Origin: Torymus aiolomorphi
Taxonomy: Eukaryota > Arthropoda > Insecta > Hymenoptera > Torymidae
Assembly: GCA_036365515.1 (NCBI GenBank)
Contig: CM070873.1
Location: forward strand, 227,059,876 to 227,123,875
Reading direction: 5' to 3'
DNA: 64,000 nucleotides
In this document: positions 11,398 to 23,726 of the stretch, piece by piece
Layout: each line of letters opens with the position of its first letter
Numbering within the stretch: the first letter of the stretch is position 1
Translations under genes and position numbers: made by a program
Notes under the pieces: generated by a model
What the model was told of the DNA's origin: nothing
The model's database searches: none
The model's input: only the letters and a program-made list of their open reading frames with translations

Positions 11398-12180
11398 ACG
11401 TACATTGAATAAAATTTGCAAATTCATTAATTTATGTAGTAATATATTTATTTATTTTTTTATTTCACGGGAAAATTCCCCTTTCTTAATACAAAGTTTT
11501 CACTTATAATCTAGTAATGATAATATTTATAGGGGTAGCGACCCGAAATTAGAACAGTTTTTATTTATTTCACTTTTAATGGTAAATATGAATCAAGGTA
11601 AGCACTTCAAAATTAAAATTAAAAAAAAAGTTCTCTTAATCACTGAAAAGTAAATAATTAAATTAGGGGTAGCTCACCCCTTATACATGCTTTTTTTTTA
11701 AACCCCGAAACAGGTTTACTATAATTTTTAAATTTCTTTACAACACATCAATTTCCAACCAAATTTGGTTTATTTTTTTTGTTTTTTTTTATCAAGACAT
11801 TGCTCTTTCAAAATAATGTGTGAAAAAATTACATTTATCCTTATAAAAAATAAGGGATGCAACCCCTCAACATTAAAACTGTGCCAAAATACTCGACTTT
11901 TTATAAGAAATAAATAGGCGTTGGTTTTATTAAAAAATTCTGATTCCATCTCGAGATATTAAAAAAAACGGTTCTGGGGGTGAACTTTAAGGGCGGTTTT
12001 TCACCCCTAGATGTTTTTCTCCGAAGATAAAAAGAAATACGTGTAAAATATTCTTCGATGCTCTACCCATGTGAAAAGTTTCATGAAAATCGGTGGCGGA
12101 CACTAAGTATCCTTCCCTTGTAAATTATAAAGCATTTTTATATTCCTGCGAATTCGTTAAAAATCATGTTTGATTCAGTT
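11398..12180. repeat. AT-rich dispersed repeat with GGGTG/CACCCC motifs
   Basis: Non-coding. It has spaced short GC patches (ACCCCTTA, GGGGTAG, GGTTCTGGGGGTGAACTTTA, TTCACCCCTAG) in AT-rich DNA. The same style of sequence recurs at about 21.99-22.80 kb. Both places flank a pogo-like transposase, but no terminal inverted repeats were identified. Confidence 0.4.
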
Positions 12181-12726
12181 GATATACATCTGCCGAGAGC
12201 AGTAATGATCATCTTCCATGCAATACATTTTTATTTATATGAAAATAACGTGCGTTTTCAGATGCTTTTCGCATGGGGTTATGTGCACAGCAAATACCAG
12301 TAGCAGAGAGCATCAACACATGTTTCCCATCAACAGTGGTATGTATTCTCGAGCATCACGTGCTTGTTAGCAGTGTATCCTTGATACCTTCTCCGGTAAC
12401 AAGAACAGTGCTTCAACCATCTACACATATTTTTTCCGTAAACATCAACAGTCCATATCGGTATGAATTCTTCGTCAACAGCAGCAATACATATTTTCAA
12501 CCTGATAGATTCTAAGTATAAGGTATTCAAATGTAATAAACGAATATTTTCCGGCGTAGGTTTTCTCACGGAGTTTTTCCTGCGTCACAGGAGTTATCTT
12601 GGGCGAATTCGAGAAAATGATGAACTTGTTCTGTGATATGTATTCGAATTTGAATTTTAAGAAAAGTATTGGATAGTAAGACGACAATGTTTGTGTAATA
12701 AATGAGAATATGAAGTGACATCATTG
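12181..12726. other. Unassigned stretch with weak minus-strand coding look
   Basis: The minus strand carries several short overlapping frames (12330-12687) of mixed composition that might be an eroded transposase. I cannot match any motif. No intact gene. Confidence 0.25.
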
Positions 12727-13607
12727 AAAATATTACTTATGTCGACTGCAACTTACTATCAACTGATGAGAATTTTTCCATCGGTCTTACAGTCTTATAA
12801 ATTAAATTAAAATAATTAATATTTATGGCAGTCAGATTGTCCTTGTTTATAATCACCCCCACAGAATCTGAAATAAAAACTTAATTAAAACCTGGAAAAA
12901 AAACTTTATTAGCAAAGGACTATCTGACTGCCCCCCACCACCAAATTGCCCAATTGCCCAACGTTTTGAGCCCGCTCCGGCTCCTCCTCAGGGACTGAAA
13001 TGAAACCCGCGATACACCTCCTTATATACCCATACCCACTTATTTTCTCTTACCCCCACCACCATCCACCTTCCCCTCTCCAACTTTCCATTCTCACTTA
13101 AATTAATAAAGAATGATAAATGTTATCTAATTTACTTGACTCTACCATTAAATTTACATTATTCCGATTCCTTAGAATGTGAATACTTTCAAGGCTTTCC
13201 CTCTTATATTTATTCTTAATTCCTTGTTCCAAAATATCCACACTCCCAAAATCGAAAGAATGCAAACTATTTAAACAATTTTCTTTCAAATCCGATGTAA
13301 AATTTGTACTACGTAAACTATATTGATGTTCATATATTCTCTTCTTCAAATATCTACCCGTTTGACCAAAGTTGGAAAGTTGGAGAGGGGAAGGTGGATG
13401 GTGATGGTAAGAGGAAATAAGTGGGTATGGGTATATAAGGAGGTGTATCGCGAGCCGGAGCGGGCTCGAAACATTGGGCAATTTGGTGGTGGGGGGCAGT
13501 CAGATAGTCCTTTGCTAATAAAGTTTTTTTTTCCAGGTTTTAATTAATTTTTTATTTCATATTCTGCGGGGGTGTAAGACTGATGGAAAAATTCTCATCA
13601 GTTGATA
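12727..13607 (-). mobile_element. Penelope-like element fragment with inverted LTR-like arms
   Basis: Two inverted arms, about 12758-13089 and 13374-13606, flank a minus-strand coding fragment. The arms are near-identical apart from a roughly 25-bp extra segment in the left arm (about 12985-13008). They include GGTGGTGGGGGGCAGTCAGA and TATATAAGGAGGTGTATCGC. Each ends in ATCAACTGATGAGAATTTTT. Penelope-like elements are known for LTRs in direct or inverted orientation, and the enclosed GIY-YIG piece fits. The reverse transcriptase domain is missing, so this is a deleted copy. A shorter relative lies at 27304-27578. Confidence 0.75.
13098..13362 (-). pseudogene. GIY-YIG endonuclease C-terminus of a Penelope-like element
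   Basis: About 88 residues. The start has the GQTGRYLKKRIYEHQ motif, which is the second half of the GIY-YIG nuclease with its catalytic-region Arg in the helix. It continues to a conserved C-terminal pattern around FDFGSVDILEQ, ESIHILRNRNNVNL (Glu and Ile/Asn positions conserved) and a terminal LDNIYHSLL. In Penelope-like elements this nuclease follows the reverse transcriptase and cuts the target. The GIY part and all of the reverse transcriptase are absent. The reading frame then runs straight into the inverted arm, so this is a truncation. Confidence 0.75.
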
Positions 13608-15335
13608 TGAAGTGACAAATTACAATTTTCAAAGTACGTAATTGAGAATGCAATAAACATATGTTCCTTAGATATGTTCATATTTTGAATGCTTATGAAA
13701 TCTCACGAATCCTTCTTAAGTAAAATGTATTTATTATAATTAAACTTGGAGTCATGATATTACCTTGTGAAGTCATTCTATGATATTTATTAACCATGCT
13801 GATATGTGCATTTTAAAAATCATTTGAAATTTTGTAAAGCTGCATGTTAAAGATATCAATCATCTTTTCGCCAAAAAATAAATTCCGCTGTGGCCTTTAT
13901 TTCTTAACAAAATTCATTCAATTCAATTCAATCATTAAATACACTTTATGATTTGTGAGTTAAAATTATTCTAGGTTCACTGGTAATGATTCTAATTTTC
14001 CTAGGACCCAGGAAAATTGGATATGTAGCCACGTATGGACAGGTAATTTTAATTACAAAAAAACGATAAATTGTAGATATCGCTCCGATTAATGCGAGAA
14101 TATGTTTGAGAGAAAAAGAAAGAAAATGCGTGTGGCAGGCGTCTCGGCGCAGCGGTATAAACTGGGTGTCCTTGCATTTAGGTCGTGTCGCGCCGGTTAC
14201 TGTGATCGAGTGTGGGCACAGTTCCTTCCGTGGGATTGACTGTCTGTGTTATGGGGCGAGACTGTCTCGAGGGCGTAGACGTCAAGGGACGCCCGAAGAA
14301 TGCAAGCTTACAAGCTTCTCGTTGCGAGACAACTGTTTTGATTACATGAGCATCTCATGCTAGTTAGAGAGACGCGTTTTCTATTCCTTTTTGAGTACGT
14401 TGAATTAAGAAACGACTCTGTTTCGTTGGCCGACTGAATCACTGTGTATTAGTCGTTTAATCGATATATATGACAACTGAATGCCAAAATAAGGTGAGAG
14501 CATTGAGCTTCACCTGTAAATGGGATAAATTTACACCAGTAAGCTTCACCTGTTTTGGAGGCATGGAAAAGATGATTTTCTTTTGCAATGTCAAATTGTA
14601 AGCAGTGAAGTTTAACTAACATTTAAGTCTCACTGACCAAACTATGGTACCAACAAAATTGTAAAAGACTGATTTTGATTGTACGTCAAAATATTAGTAA
14701 TTCGTGAGACTGTAAAATATTCACTTGGAGTTAATTAAGAAAATTGAAAAATTATTATTAATTTCACTAAATTAAGTCTTATCGAACCGATTTTATCAAT
14801 GTGGTTATTGTATTTGCAAAAATTGAATGTTAATTTCTTGTTAAATTCTTGTTAATTTTTGTTGTATCTTTGTAAATATGAAGAGGATGTTAAAGATATT
14901 TTGAGTTAAAGTCTTTAAAACTTAAAAAGTATATATTATCTACAGTGTTAGAAAATTACAATTGTTTACACGTTGTCTACGAACTATTTGCTAATGTACT
15001 TGTTTTAATCGTTTAAAGTGAATTTTTATTTCTATTTATGTAACGATTAGAAAGAGAAAACCTACTTGTTTGGTATAAAACTTAGTTTTGTATGAGGGAG
15101 AGAATGTTACGGAATGATTATCACAAATTATTAAAACTGTATATTGTACAATTGAGTTTAGTATGATGTATAAAAAAGAATAGAAAAAAGATATATGAAA
15201 TGCGTTGTGTAGGGTCAGATTTTTATGTTGATTGAAGTTCAGTTGCTGATTCACGATGACAAGAAAAACGCGTCACAAGAATAGAATAAAATTGTTTGTC
15301 AAAAGTACGTTTGTAGTTTTGTTATTTCTCCTGCC
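13608..15335. other. Gene-less region with a CpG-rich island at 14.03-14.37 kb
   Basis: 14030-14370 is richer in GC and CpG than its surroundings. Its 85-residue open frame (14106-14363) has no recognisable domain and an arbitrary composition, so I do not call a gene. The rest is AT-rich with no coding signal. Confidence 0.35.
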
Positions 15336-15965
15336 ATATTTCCGTTTTGTGCGGAACATATGCATTGCGTGAAAATTATGAGCAAGGATGAGGAAAGCTT
15401 TTGTTGGATCAAAGAGAGTGAAGCGAAAGTATATTACTCTAAAAATAATCAGTAGTGAGCAGATTTTATAGAAGAAAACGAAAATATTATGTAAAACAGC
15501 GATCAAAGTTCCATTATTACTTGCCGGTAATGTGTGATTTGTATGTATATTATAACTTGAGTGTACTATGTAATAGTACAAGAACCACCGATAGCTATTG
15601 ACAATAAAGTATCGGCGAATCTTTTCGAGATGTTTTGTTTTATTTCTTAAACCTTTCAAATTCACCAATGTCATCAACCATTCCATTTGAGGAAGTAAAA
15701 AATTTTAATTATAATGTTCTGTACATGTATTTATATGTACTATTTTGATTTATAAGACTACTACTTTATTTTATTATATTCATTTTAATTTGATATCTTA
15801 TCAAAGAAATAATATATTCTATCAAACTCAAATTGTATAAAATTTTCAAAAAGTTATATTTCTTATGTGTAATAATTAATATACTCACACTTTATATTCA
15901 CACTTTGATCAACAGAAGAAGTTCTCTTTTTGTCTTCTTATTTTTGCAAATATGATATTTTTGTA
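15336..15965. repeat. Unnamed dispersed repeat, uninterrupted copy
   Basis: This segment is the reverse complement of two separated pieces at about 26440-26692 and 27948-28655. The copies diverge by roughly 10%. The minus-strand open frame at 15273-15686 lies inside it and is not conserved as a frame in the other copy. The family is unknown. Its value is as an empty-site reference for the insertions in the second copy. Confidence 0.8.
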
Positions 15966-17040
15966 TATGCAATAAATAATATTAAATATATACAAAGATA
16001 AACTATATAGTAATAAGAATTTAATATTAATTCTCACAAAATTTTCTTTTAGTTATTTTATATAATTTTATTTATAATTTCAATCACGAACGACATAAAT
16101 TGTTTGTAGATAAGACCTTATTTTAGCAACATACTCTTTTTATGGTCTTTCATTTCGTAATATGTAAATATAAGTTTATAGATAGAACGTTTGAGTCATT
16201 ATGTATTTTTTTTTCTTTTCGGGTATCGGAATTCGAAAAAATCACGTCCGACTTGTAAGAGTTCGTCAACTCTGCGTCTTGAATTTTCTTAAAAAAAAAA
16301 AAAAAAAAATTCAAGGAACCAGTGATACCACGCGCTTTTCGGCAACGGTACGTTCTCTCTTCCAAAAATGACACATCTCATACCTATCGCGTGCACATGC
16401 AGCACGCATTATGCACAGTCGTTTCGTAAACCGGATTCGCCACTCTCGAATCCTTGGGAGCGATTAACCGAAAAATGGCCTCGCATATGTATAATACGTA
16501 AGTGCCCCCGTGTTATAAACGACACGGTGCCTTTTGCGTTCCATCGACGGAGGAGTGGCGCGAGGACGAACCTTGCGGGAGAGGAGAACGAGAGACTTGC
16601 GCGTTCGGTCGCGGCAGTGACATACATGTGCACTGGGCCGGACCGAAAATCGCGTTTAATATCGCCTCGTCCGGAGATACTCATTTGTCGGTCGCGATAA
16701 CGCAGAGGCAGAGTGAATGAGTCGCATGAATTCATGCCTTTGACACATTTGCTTGCGTGGACAACTTAATGTGTGCGCGTATCTTTGCCGCTGCGAGCGT
16801 CGAACGTGAGATATTTGCTTTTCGTTTTTCGCCGGATGATTATAACGGCTCTCCGCGTGCGTATGCGTCTAATGAAATGGAAATCGACGGTCGCCATCGT
16901 CCGCAACGGACATGCATTGTTTTTTCCTCGGAAAGTGAAATAAACGTTCTTGGTTTTCCTTTCGTTTCTCTTTTGCTGATATAGCAAAACACTTACTATT
17001 TGATTGATATCTACAGAAGTAGACTAAAAAAGTGCTTTGA
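15966..17040. promoter_or_regulatory. CpG-rich island (16.32-16.98 kb), promoter-like
   Basis: After AT-rich DNA and an A19 run at about 16291-16309, the block 16320-16980 becomes GC- and CpG-rich. It has overlapping open frames on both strands that look compositional. Islands like this in hymenopteran genomes often mark promoters or unmethylated regulatory DNA. No TATA box, splice-linked coding exon or protein domain was found, so the target gene is unknown. Confidence 0.3.
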
Positions 17041-17166
17041 TTACACATTCGAAAAATACACTTATACTTAAATGTTTAGAAGGAAGAGATAATTATAGAA
17101 GGGGTATTGTATATCAATATTCAAGAGGTGTTAGAAGTTCGAATCACATAATTTTAGAAAATGTCC

Positions 17167-17168
<2 letters not shown>

Positions 17169-17206
<38 letters not shown>

Positions 17207-17220
17207 GCCTGTGTGTGCAC
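17169..17220. repeat. (TG)n microsatellite
   Basis: A run of TG dinucleotides, about 16 pure repeats followed by interrupted repeats with GC and CC variants. Confidence 0.95.
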
Positions 17221-18084
17221 GTATACCGTTTTATATCAGGATCTACTCGATCGATTTTAACCATACAGGTGTCATTCTTTTGTTTTTTTCTGTGCGAATT
17301 CGGGAAGGGAATCCATTTTTTGATTCGCTAATGCGTTTTCGTTTTATTTCGAAATTTCGATTTTCGCAAAATTTATTTTTGCGTTTTTTAAATGATAACA
17401 TTGAGATATTTAAATCGAACAAATAGCATTCGAAAGAGCGTAAAAAAATCCATATTTAAAAAAAATTACATTGACTATTACGGTTCTTTTGTTATTAACA
17501 AAAACGTGTTTTTTTTAAAAGCTTATAACTCTCAAATTAAACGGTCAATTTTTTTGAAAAAAATCACAACAATGCAGAATATAAATAGCTATAATCTGTA
17601 AAAATTTGAATCCATTCTGTCGACTAGTTTTTGAGAAAAAAATTGAAAAATGAAAAAAATGAGTTTTGTATGAAACACGCTTACGGGAGTAAAATTTAAT
17701 TAAGGGAAGAAGGTACCGATTTTTGGTCAAAAAATCGATTTTTTTTATCGTTTTAAACTATTTTTTAGTCATTTTTCTACCCGAAAACTTACTCCTAATG
17801 TCATAATTTTCATATAATTATTTAATTTGATTTATTTTAACATTTACCGTTAAAAACACAATTTAACATTTTTTGTATTTTTTATAATACTTTTTCCTTT
17901 TTAACAAATCTAGTTCATGTACAATTATACCTCTCTACGTCGCTAATTTCCCTATGAAACTACACAATTACTATTCAATTTTGATGTTTAAACTTAGTTT
18001 ACTAATATAATTTTATAAATAAATCGCCCAGCTGATATAATAAACTCCATTTGAATCGAGCCATCTATATCGACCGTCTCATCG
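17221..18084. other. AT-rich gene-less stretch
   Basis: Long A/T runs. The pattern CTATAATCTGTAAAAATTTG with GTCGACTAGTTTTTGAGAAA resembles debris of non-autonomous elements. No gene. Confidence 0.3.
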
Positions 18085-18248
18085 ACTAAGGCCCGTTCGT
18101 TACACGCAATAAGGAACAGGGAATAGGTATAGTACATGGGTACTATATCTATATACATAAGATACAAGTGCTGTTCCTCATATACATATGTAGATATAGT
18201 AACCTATGTTACTTGCAGTATCTGTTCACGTTTATTGTGTTTCTGAGT
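18085..18248. mobile_element. MITE-like foldback element
   Basis: An imperfect palindrome of about 160 bp. GTTACACGCAATAAGGAACAG at the left pairs with CTGTTCACGTTTATTGTGTT at the right. Inside, GTACATGGGTACTATATCTA pairs with the segment containing TAGATATAGTAACCTATGTT. No coding capacity. The family and target duplication are not clear. Confidence 0.6.
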
Positions 18249-18449
18249 TGATAAAAAAATCGTATATATTATCCTCAAAAATTTGTTTAGTTTTGCTGCA
18301 GTAAAATTGTAATTAAAATCCATTGAAAAAGTTTAATAACACTTATCACACAATATTAATATTTAATTAATAATTAAATAATAATAAAAAATCATTATTA
18401 AAAAGTGTTTGCTTCTTTCTTGTAAATATTCAATTTTGTTTTGAAAATG

Positions 18450-19085
18450 TACATTTTATCCAGTAAGTGGCATGTGCCAAGAAAAGAGTAGTCAAGAGTT
18501 TAATGCCAATTATGAGGGTGTTTCTGGTAGTATGGAAGTCCAGGCTGCTGTGAACATTTGGAGTCGCTTGGTTCGAAAGAATGGTATGAGGTATTTAACA
18601 CTTCTGTCTGATGGAGATGCAAAAACTTGGACTCGGCTTAATGAAGTGGCACCTTATGGAAAATCTATTTTAATATAACAAGAAGAATGCATCAACCATG
18701 TACAAAAGCAAATGGGTAATTAAAGGCTTCAGAGAATTTGCTACTAAAGAAAAGCTTGATGGAAAGTCAGGTGGAGCGCTTACAGTTACTAAAATTAATA
18801 AGTTGCAGAAATATTACAGAAGAGCAATTGTCAATAATACGTATGATTTAAAGAGTATGCAAGATGCCATCCAAGCTAGTTTATACCATTGTTCGTCGAC
18901 AGACCAAAGAGCTGCAGCAGATGTCCAAAGAGTTCTTCATCATGGTGCTTTTTTAATAAAGGAGAATGAAACAGATCAAAGAGAGAATTGGCATATTCCA
19001 AAATATCAGAGAAGCTTTATTGTGCAGAGAAAGCGAAACAAGCAAAGCGTAAAGACTACAGAGCTGGCGAACATTAACCGGTAAA
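18450..19085 (+). pseudogene. Mutator-like (MULE) transposase fragment, frameshifted
   Basis: The pattern matches the Mutator-like transposase domain found in many arthropod genomes. At 18505-18660 there is a motif around NYEGVSGSMEVQAAV, then YLTLLSDGDAKTW with the characteristic GDG-like acidic motif. A frame change near 18665-18710 exposes the EECINHVQKQMG motif (family pattern E-C-x-x-H-x-x-K-x-x-G). It continues in another frame at 18735-19000 with GKSGGALTVTKINKLQKYYR and a later RENWHIPKYQ (family: CRY/KWH-like). A last frame change near 19010 gives a KAKQAKRKDYRAGEH tail. Only the C-terminal part of a full transposase is present. Confidence 0.75.
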
Positions 19086-19690
19086 TATATGTTTGCTTAT
19101 ATTTAAAGTCATTTTTAAGCATGATCAGTTTTTGTAATTGTTTGTATTGTTTAGCGCAACCAGTTTTGATGTACGGGTTTTTTGGGTTCATTTTCTAGAA
19201 TATATTTACTGTAAAATTACATTAAGACTTTTAGGTTACACCTTCATTTTCAATTCCTGTTCCACCATAAAATCATTAAAAATACAAGTTTTTTAATAAA
19301 TAAAAAGTAACTTATGACTTATTAGCAATAGAAAAAATAAAATCAGCTTTTGACTAATATTGCAATGTAAATTTCTTTGTTTGGGTGCCAAAAATATGTA
19401 TCTTCGAACTGGCACACATTGATTGAAAGCCATTGCGCAGAATGCTAACTGAATATATACCTTTTTTACAGGTGTTTTGGTCAGTGCAGCTTATAAAGTC
19501 TCTAAAATCGGACCATCAGAGATGGTTTTGGGCTACTTTTTGTATATATATGTATATATTACAATAAAAAAAAATTTCCTTGAATAATAAAAAAAATTGG
19601 CCTCTCCTGTACCTTCGTCCCTTAATCGCTTTGAAATTCCTTGTAGAGGTAGATTTTGGATAGCTCTCGGCTGAGTTCTTTGGGCTAAAT
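19086..19690. other. AT-rich gene-less stretch
   Basis: Nothing recognisable beyond short AT-rich runs. Confidence 0.3.
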
Positions 19691-20175
19691 GATTCGTCAA
19701 TAAATTCCATATTTGACGTTAAAATTTTTTCAACCTTTTTTTTAAAATCGTAATAAGTCCTTTAGGTAACAGAATTGTCTCATAATTTTTAGAGATATTT
19801 AAGGTTAAAACTTTTTTACGTTTTCTTCAAAATCGTAATGTCTCAATGACGATTTCATGTATCAGTATGAAAGTTATAGATTACTTTGTATGTGATATAG
19901 GTAACACCTATGTAAAAATTCATCCAGATTATATGGTTAGTATTTGAGATATTTGATATTAAAAAATTTTGGTATTTCTGGAAATGACTTTCTATGTCGC
20001 ACAAGAACTAGAGTAAAATTTAATTACTTTGAAATTTGATGGAGATGTAGATTTGATGGAGATGTAGAGTTTATATATTATTTATTACATGAGTTCTTAG
20101 GGTAAAAGAATTTGAGAGATATTTGAGGTTAAAACTGTTAAAACTGTTTTAGCCCTCTTTTCAAATCGTAATTTT
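19691..20175. repeat. Degenerate tandem repeat
   Basis: The unit GAGATATTTGAGGTTAAAAC, followed by a T-rich run and TTTTCAAAATCGTAAT, recurs at about 19705, 19792, 19945 (partial) and 20118. Spacing is irregular. No coding signal. Confidence 0.5.
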
Positions 20176-20860
20176 TCGGGAACTGTTTTATGTATATGAT
20201 ACTAGAAAATGAAAATGACGCGCAATACGCGCGCGTATTGTTTACTTGCTTTTGTTTTTTATTGAGGTTAATTTACAGCTACCTCTGCAGAAACATGAAA
20301 TTAATCAGGTACGCTGGCCAATTATTTCGAGTTTAAACTAATTTTTCGAATAATCGCGATATAAATAAATATGAAGAAATTGACGAAGAAAATTTTTTAA
20401 AAGAATTAGAAATTGTAAGAAATAAAGAAATGATAAAATCAACAATCAACAATATTTTATCGAAAATAAAAGAAGAGGATGACGAAAATTATAACGGACC
20501 ATTAAAAAAATCAAAATTAAATGTATAATTTCAATTTTTATAATATGTTCACAATTATTGAATAATAATATAAAAAATGTAAATTTTTGTAAATGTAAAA
20601 TTTAAATTTATAATGTAAAAAATTGAGTTATTATATATGATTTTGAAAATGTGAGAAAGTTGATCTCAGGGTAGATAGCAATTTTTTAATTATTTATATT
20701 TTAAAATATTACGTTTTTTTAATTAAAGTGCCAAATAACAAATAATTTCAATAATACGAAAAAAATATGCAATTTTTTAAATATTAATGAATTATTAAAT
20801 TATTGAAAAAAAAAGTATAATGAATAAACATATCTTATATTTAAAATATATACTATACAT
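20176..20860. other. AT-rich gene-less stretch
   Basis: A short open Glu/Lys-rich run lies at about 20340-20527 (plus strand: EEIDEENFLKEL-like codons ending at a TAA near 20525). It may be a tail of an eroded coding exon, but no domain is visible. Confidence 0.25.
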
Positions 20861-21345
20861 ATCGTCGCACGGTACAAAGAAAAGCCAACTTGGAAGTTAC
20901 AGGCGAAGAAAAGCCAAAAACGCATCTAAGGCGAAGAAAAGCCAGTTTGCGTCCTCCCAGACAAAGAAAAGCCAGATTGCGCCCTCCCAGACGAAAAAAA
21001 GCCAGTTTGCGCCGTTCCTGCGGAGGAAAAATACCAACTGACGGCATCTAATCAATTACTAGTTATCTAATTATCTTGATTGAAAATCTTTTTATCTTAT
21101 CTTGATTGATTATCTTTTTATCGTATCCTGTTATTTTATCTTTTATCTTTATCGTATCTTATTATCTGAAAGTTATCTATAAGATACCAACTAAATGTTA
21201 CATTCGTTTAAAAAGTCAAACTGTCTGTTCTTCGTCTGGGAGGACGCAAACTGGCTTTTCTACGCCTTAGACGCGTTTTTGACTTTTCTTCGCCTGTAAC
21301 TTCCAAGTTAGCTTTTCTTCGTACCGCGCGACGACGTAGGAACGA
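20861..21345. repeat. Inverted-repeat element with ~30-bp minisatellite
   Basis: The left arm 20865-20970 and the right arm 21225-21342 are reverse complements of each other (shared TTCTTCGTCTGGGAGGACGC and CTTCGCCTGTAACTTCCAAG). The left side holds a tandem array of about four units, about 30 bp each, of the type GAAGAAAAGCCAGTTTGCGC followed by CCTCCCAGAC. The loop (21050-21190) is AT-rich and made of TTATCTT/TATC variants. It has the same design as the 3.5-kb palindrome: GC-rich minisatellite arms beginning with GAAGAA. Confidence 0.85.
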
Positions 21346-21985
21346 TACATTAATTTGAAGGAAGCTACTTGCCAATGAATTGGCAGCGGTTTTTTATTCA
21401 TCGTAGTATCCCTGTTACCTGCCCTCTTAAGTAAATAAATATATTATTGTAAAATTTATATACAGCATTTAAAAAATTAAAACTCGTCAAAATATAAAAT
21501 AAGTTTTAAACAATTGCCAAAGTTAAAAATGTCAAATTCAGTATATCATAGAATCTTTATTAAACTAAATATTTAAAAAAATGCAACTTTATTTTTAATA
21601 GATGTATTGAATAATTAAAAAGTTATTTATTTTATTACATTGGTGATATTTTCCTTTTTTATTATAGTAAAATTATATTTTTATTTGAGTTTTTAGCATT
21701 ACTGTTATATAATTGTGATTCTAAAGTATAAAATATGGCTTGTATAAAGGCTATTTATCAGTTACATTACAGTGAGCGTAAAAAGTATTCGTACGCGTGA
21801 ATAGAAGTAATACTTTATTTCTAATAATGATTAGCAAATGATTAATGCTAATAAAATAGTGTTTCTTGTAGATAAAATATTGAAGATTAATAACAGATTA
21901 ACGAGTAATAATGAATTACCACACGTCTATAAAAGAAATTAATAAAATGTTTTTCTTGAAGATTTTGGGTGTTCACAAGGAAACG
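21346..21985. other. Gene-less AT-rich stretch with a dispersed 40-bp motif
   Basis: 21393-21433 (ATTCATCGTAGTATCCCTGT then TACCTGCCCTCTTAAGTA) recurs with few changes at 34513-34553. This marks a dispersed repeat family of unknown type. Confidence 0.5.
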
Positions 21986-22830
21986 TCCCGAACTGTACCC
22001 CGCCGATTTTCTTACAATTGTGATATATTGTACTACATCAAAAAATAATTGACACGTGTTTTTTTATACGTGCCCATACGCCTTTTTAAGGGGTGAAAAC
22101 CACCCTTAAAATTCATGCCTAAAAACGTATTTTTTATTTTTCAAAAACTATTTAGAATTTTTCAATGAAACAAAGTAGAAGTTACTTGTTATTCAAAATT
22201 ACATACTTGTGTAGTATTTTTATCCCTAAGGGTAACAACCCCTATTTTTTATTAATGGAAAAATATTTTTTTTCGTACTTCTTTTGATATAAAAATTTTT
22301 AAATTTGTTCAATTTGACGTGTCCCGGGATTTTTCGAAAAAATCCCTTAAAAGGGGTACAACACCCCTAAAACTTATATTGTTGTATTTCGTCATTCCAT
22401 TGGCATATCATGCTGTAACTCATTGCATTATAATTAAAATTGATAAATAAAATAAATTAGTTCGGAATTTTTCAAAAACAGCCCTTAAAAAGGAGTAATT
22501 CACCCCAAACATTGTTTTTCCGATTTCTCAAAACCTACTCGAATTTTTCAATACAGTAAAATATGCTATTTCAAAACAAAGTATTTTACCATTATTTGTA
22601 CCCTTGAAGGTATGATCCCTTATTTTTATTTTAATAAAAAACGTACTTTTTCCGATAAGAAAATTCAAAAGTTTATTTAGTCGAAGAAAAACGTTGCAAT
22701 ATATACAACATTAAAGTTATAAATATGACGTACTTGTCCATTTATAAAAAAATATCTATTAACGGGGAAAACCATCCCTAAAAAAATATTATAGTAGTTC
22801 AATATTGTATATGTACATCATTTTTTTTCT
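21986..22830. repeat. Degenerate ~400-bp tandem repeat with ACCCCT motifs
   Basis: The blocks at about 22085-22280 and 22480-22660 share order and sequence: an AATTTTTCAAT segment, a TTTGTACCC/ATCCCTAAGGGT-type segment, then CCCTTATTTTTATT. Short GGGGT and ACCCC words alternate. The style matches 11.4-12.1 kb. Non-coding. Confidence 0.5.
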
Positions 22831-23726
22831 TTTTTGGGAAAACGACGACTTGCTAAATAATTTCAATTTTGATTTTATAAAAATAAAAGATTTTAAAAGC
22901 AGAAAAAAATAGTTGAATTTTTAAATTTATATTTCGTAACTACAATCATTATAATACAAATAAACATGCATTTAACTATGTAGACATTAATTATTTTGAT
23001 TATTTGTCGCAGATTTACTTGTTTTTGGGGCTATACCGGATAAACATACTTGATAAGGTAAGATAACTTTATTTTTAACTTGTTTGTATTTCGATTATTC
23101 ATTTATTGTGTCTGCACAATTATAATGATCAGTCAGTTGTTGTTTGCAACTTTTAAAAGTAAAAATGTGTGTTAAAAATTCATTTTATTTGTTTTAAATA
23201 TATGTATATATATATATGTGTGTGTCTTTTTGAGATAGTATCTATAGTATAAATTTAATTGGCAGCGTATTTTGATGTGATACATTTTTGAAGAAACCTA
23301 AAATAAATTTTGTTTAATTGTAAATTACTAAAAGTTAGTTGCTAAAAAGTAGTTACTAAGAAATTCTAATTTTTAACCTTCTCTTTTTTGGTGATAGGGT
23401 TAAAAGTTATTTTTTGTATCTTTTTAAAATTTTAATCTGAAATATTTAAGTCATTTTTAAACATTTAAATTGTATTTAAATGCATGTGAAAAATTCCAAG
23501 AATATTTAGAACACGAAAAGTATATATTGTATAAATAAAAAGCATATTGTGATTGTAGTCAAAGATAGTAATCTGTAAATATTACATTTATAAAATTGTT
23601 TTTAGAATTTGCTGACATAAGTGTAAAACTAATGCTTGCATTTATGGAAAAGTTTTAAAGTTAATAATTTTAAATTATATATAACATTAACAACAAAGAA
23701 TTATTTTTAGGTAAACTGCTTAAAAA
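22831..23726. other. AT-rich flank upstream of transposase copy B
   Basis: No coding signal. A short (TA)n/(TG)n run lies at about 23201-23224. Confidence 0.3.

Noticed and set aside
12273..12687. Possible transposase on the minus strand
   Set aside because: Several short frames with mixed composition, but no motif of a named family could be confirmed.
12758..12800. Hammerhead ribozyme in the Penelope-like arm (CTGATGAG present)
   Set aside because: Penelope LTRs can carry hammerheads, but the required GAAAC-type partner strand is absent. The segment is a plain hairpin, CTGATG...CATCGG.
15273..15686. Minus-strand open frame of 137 codons
   Set aside because: It lies inside a dispersed repeat whose second copy does not keep the frame open, and it has no recognisable domain.
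16368..16735. Overlapping open frames of about 110 codons on both strands in the CpG island
   Set aside because: They overlap on opposite strands, lack domains and are explained by few AT-rich stop codons in GC-rich DNA. The same applies to frames at 43.0-43.7, 45.9-46.3 and 59.5-59.8 kb.
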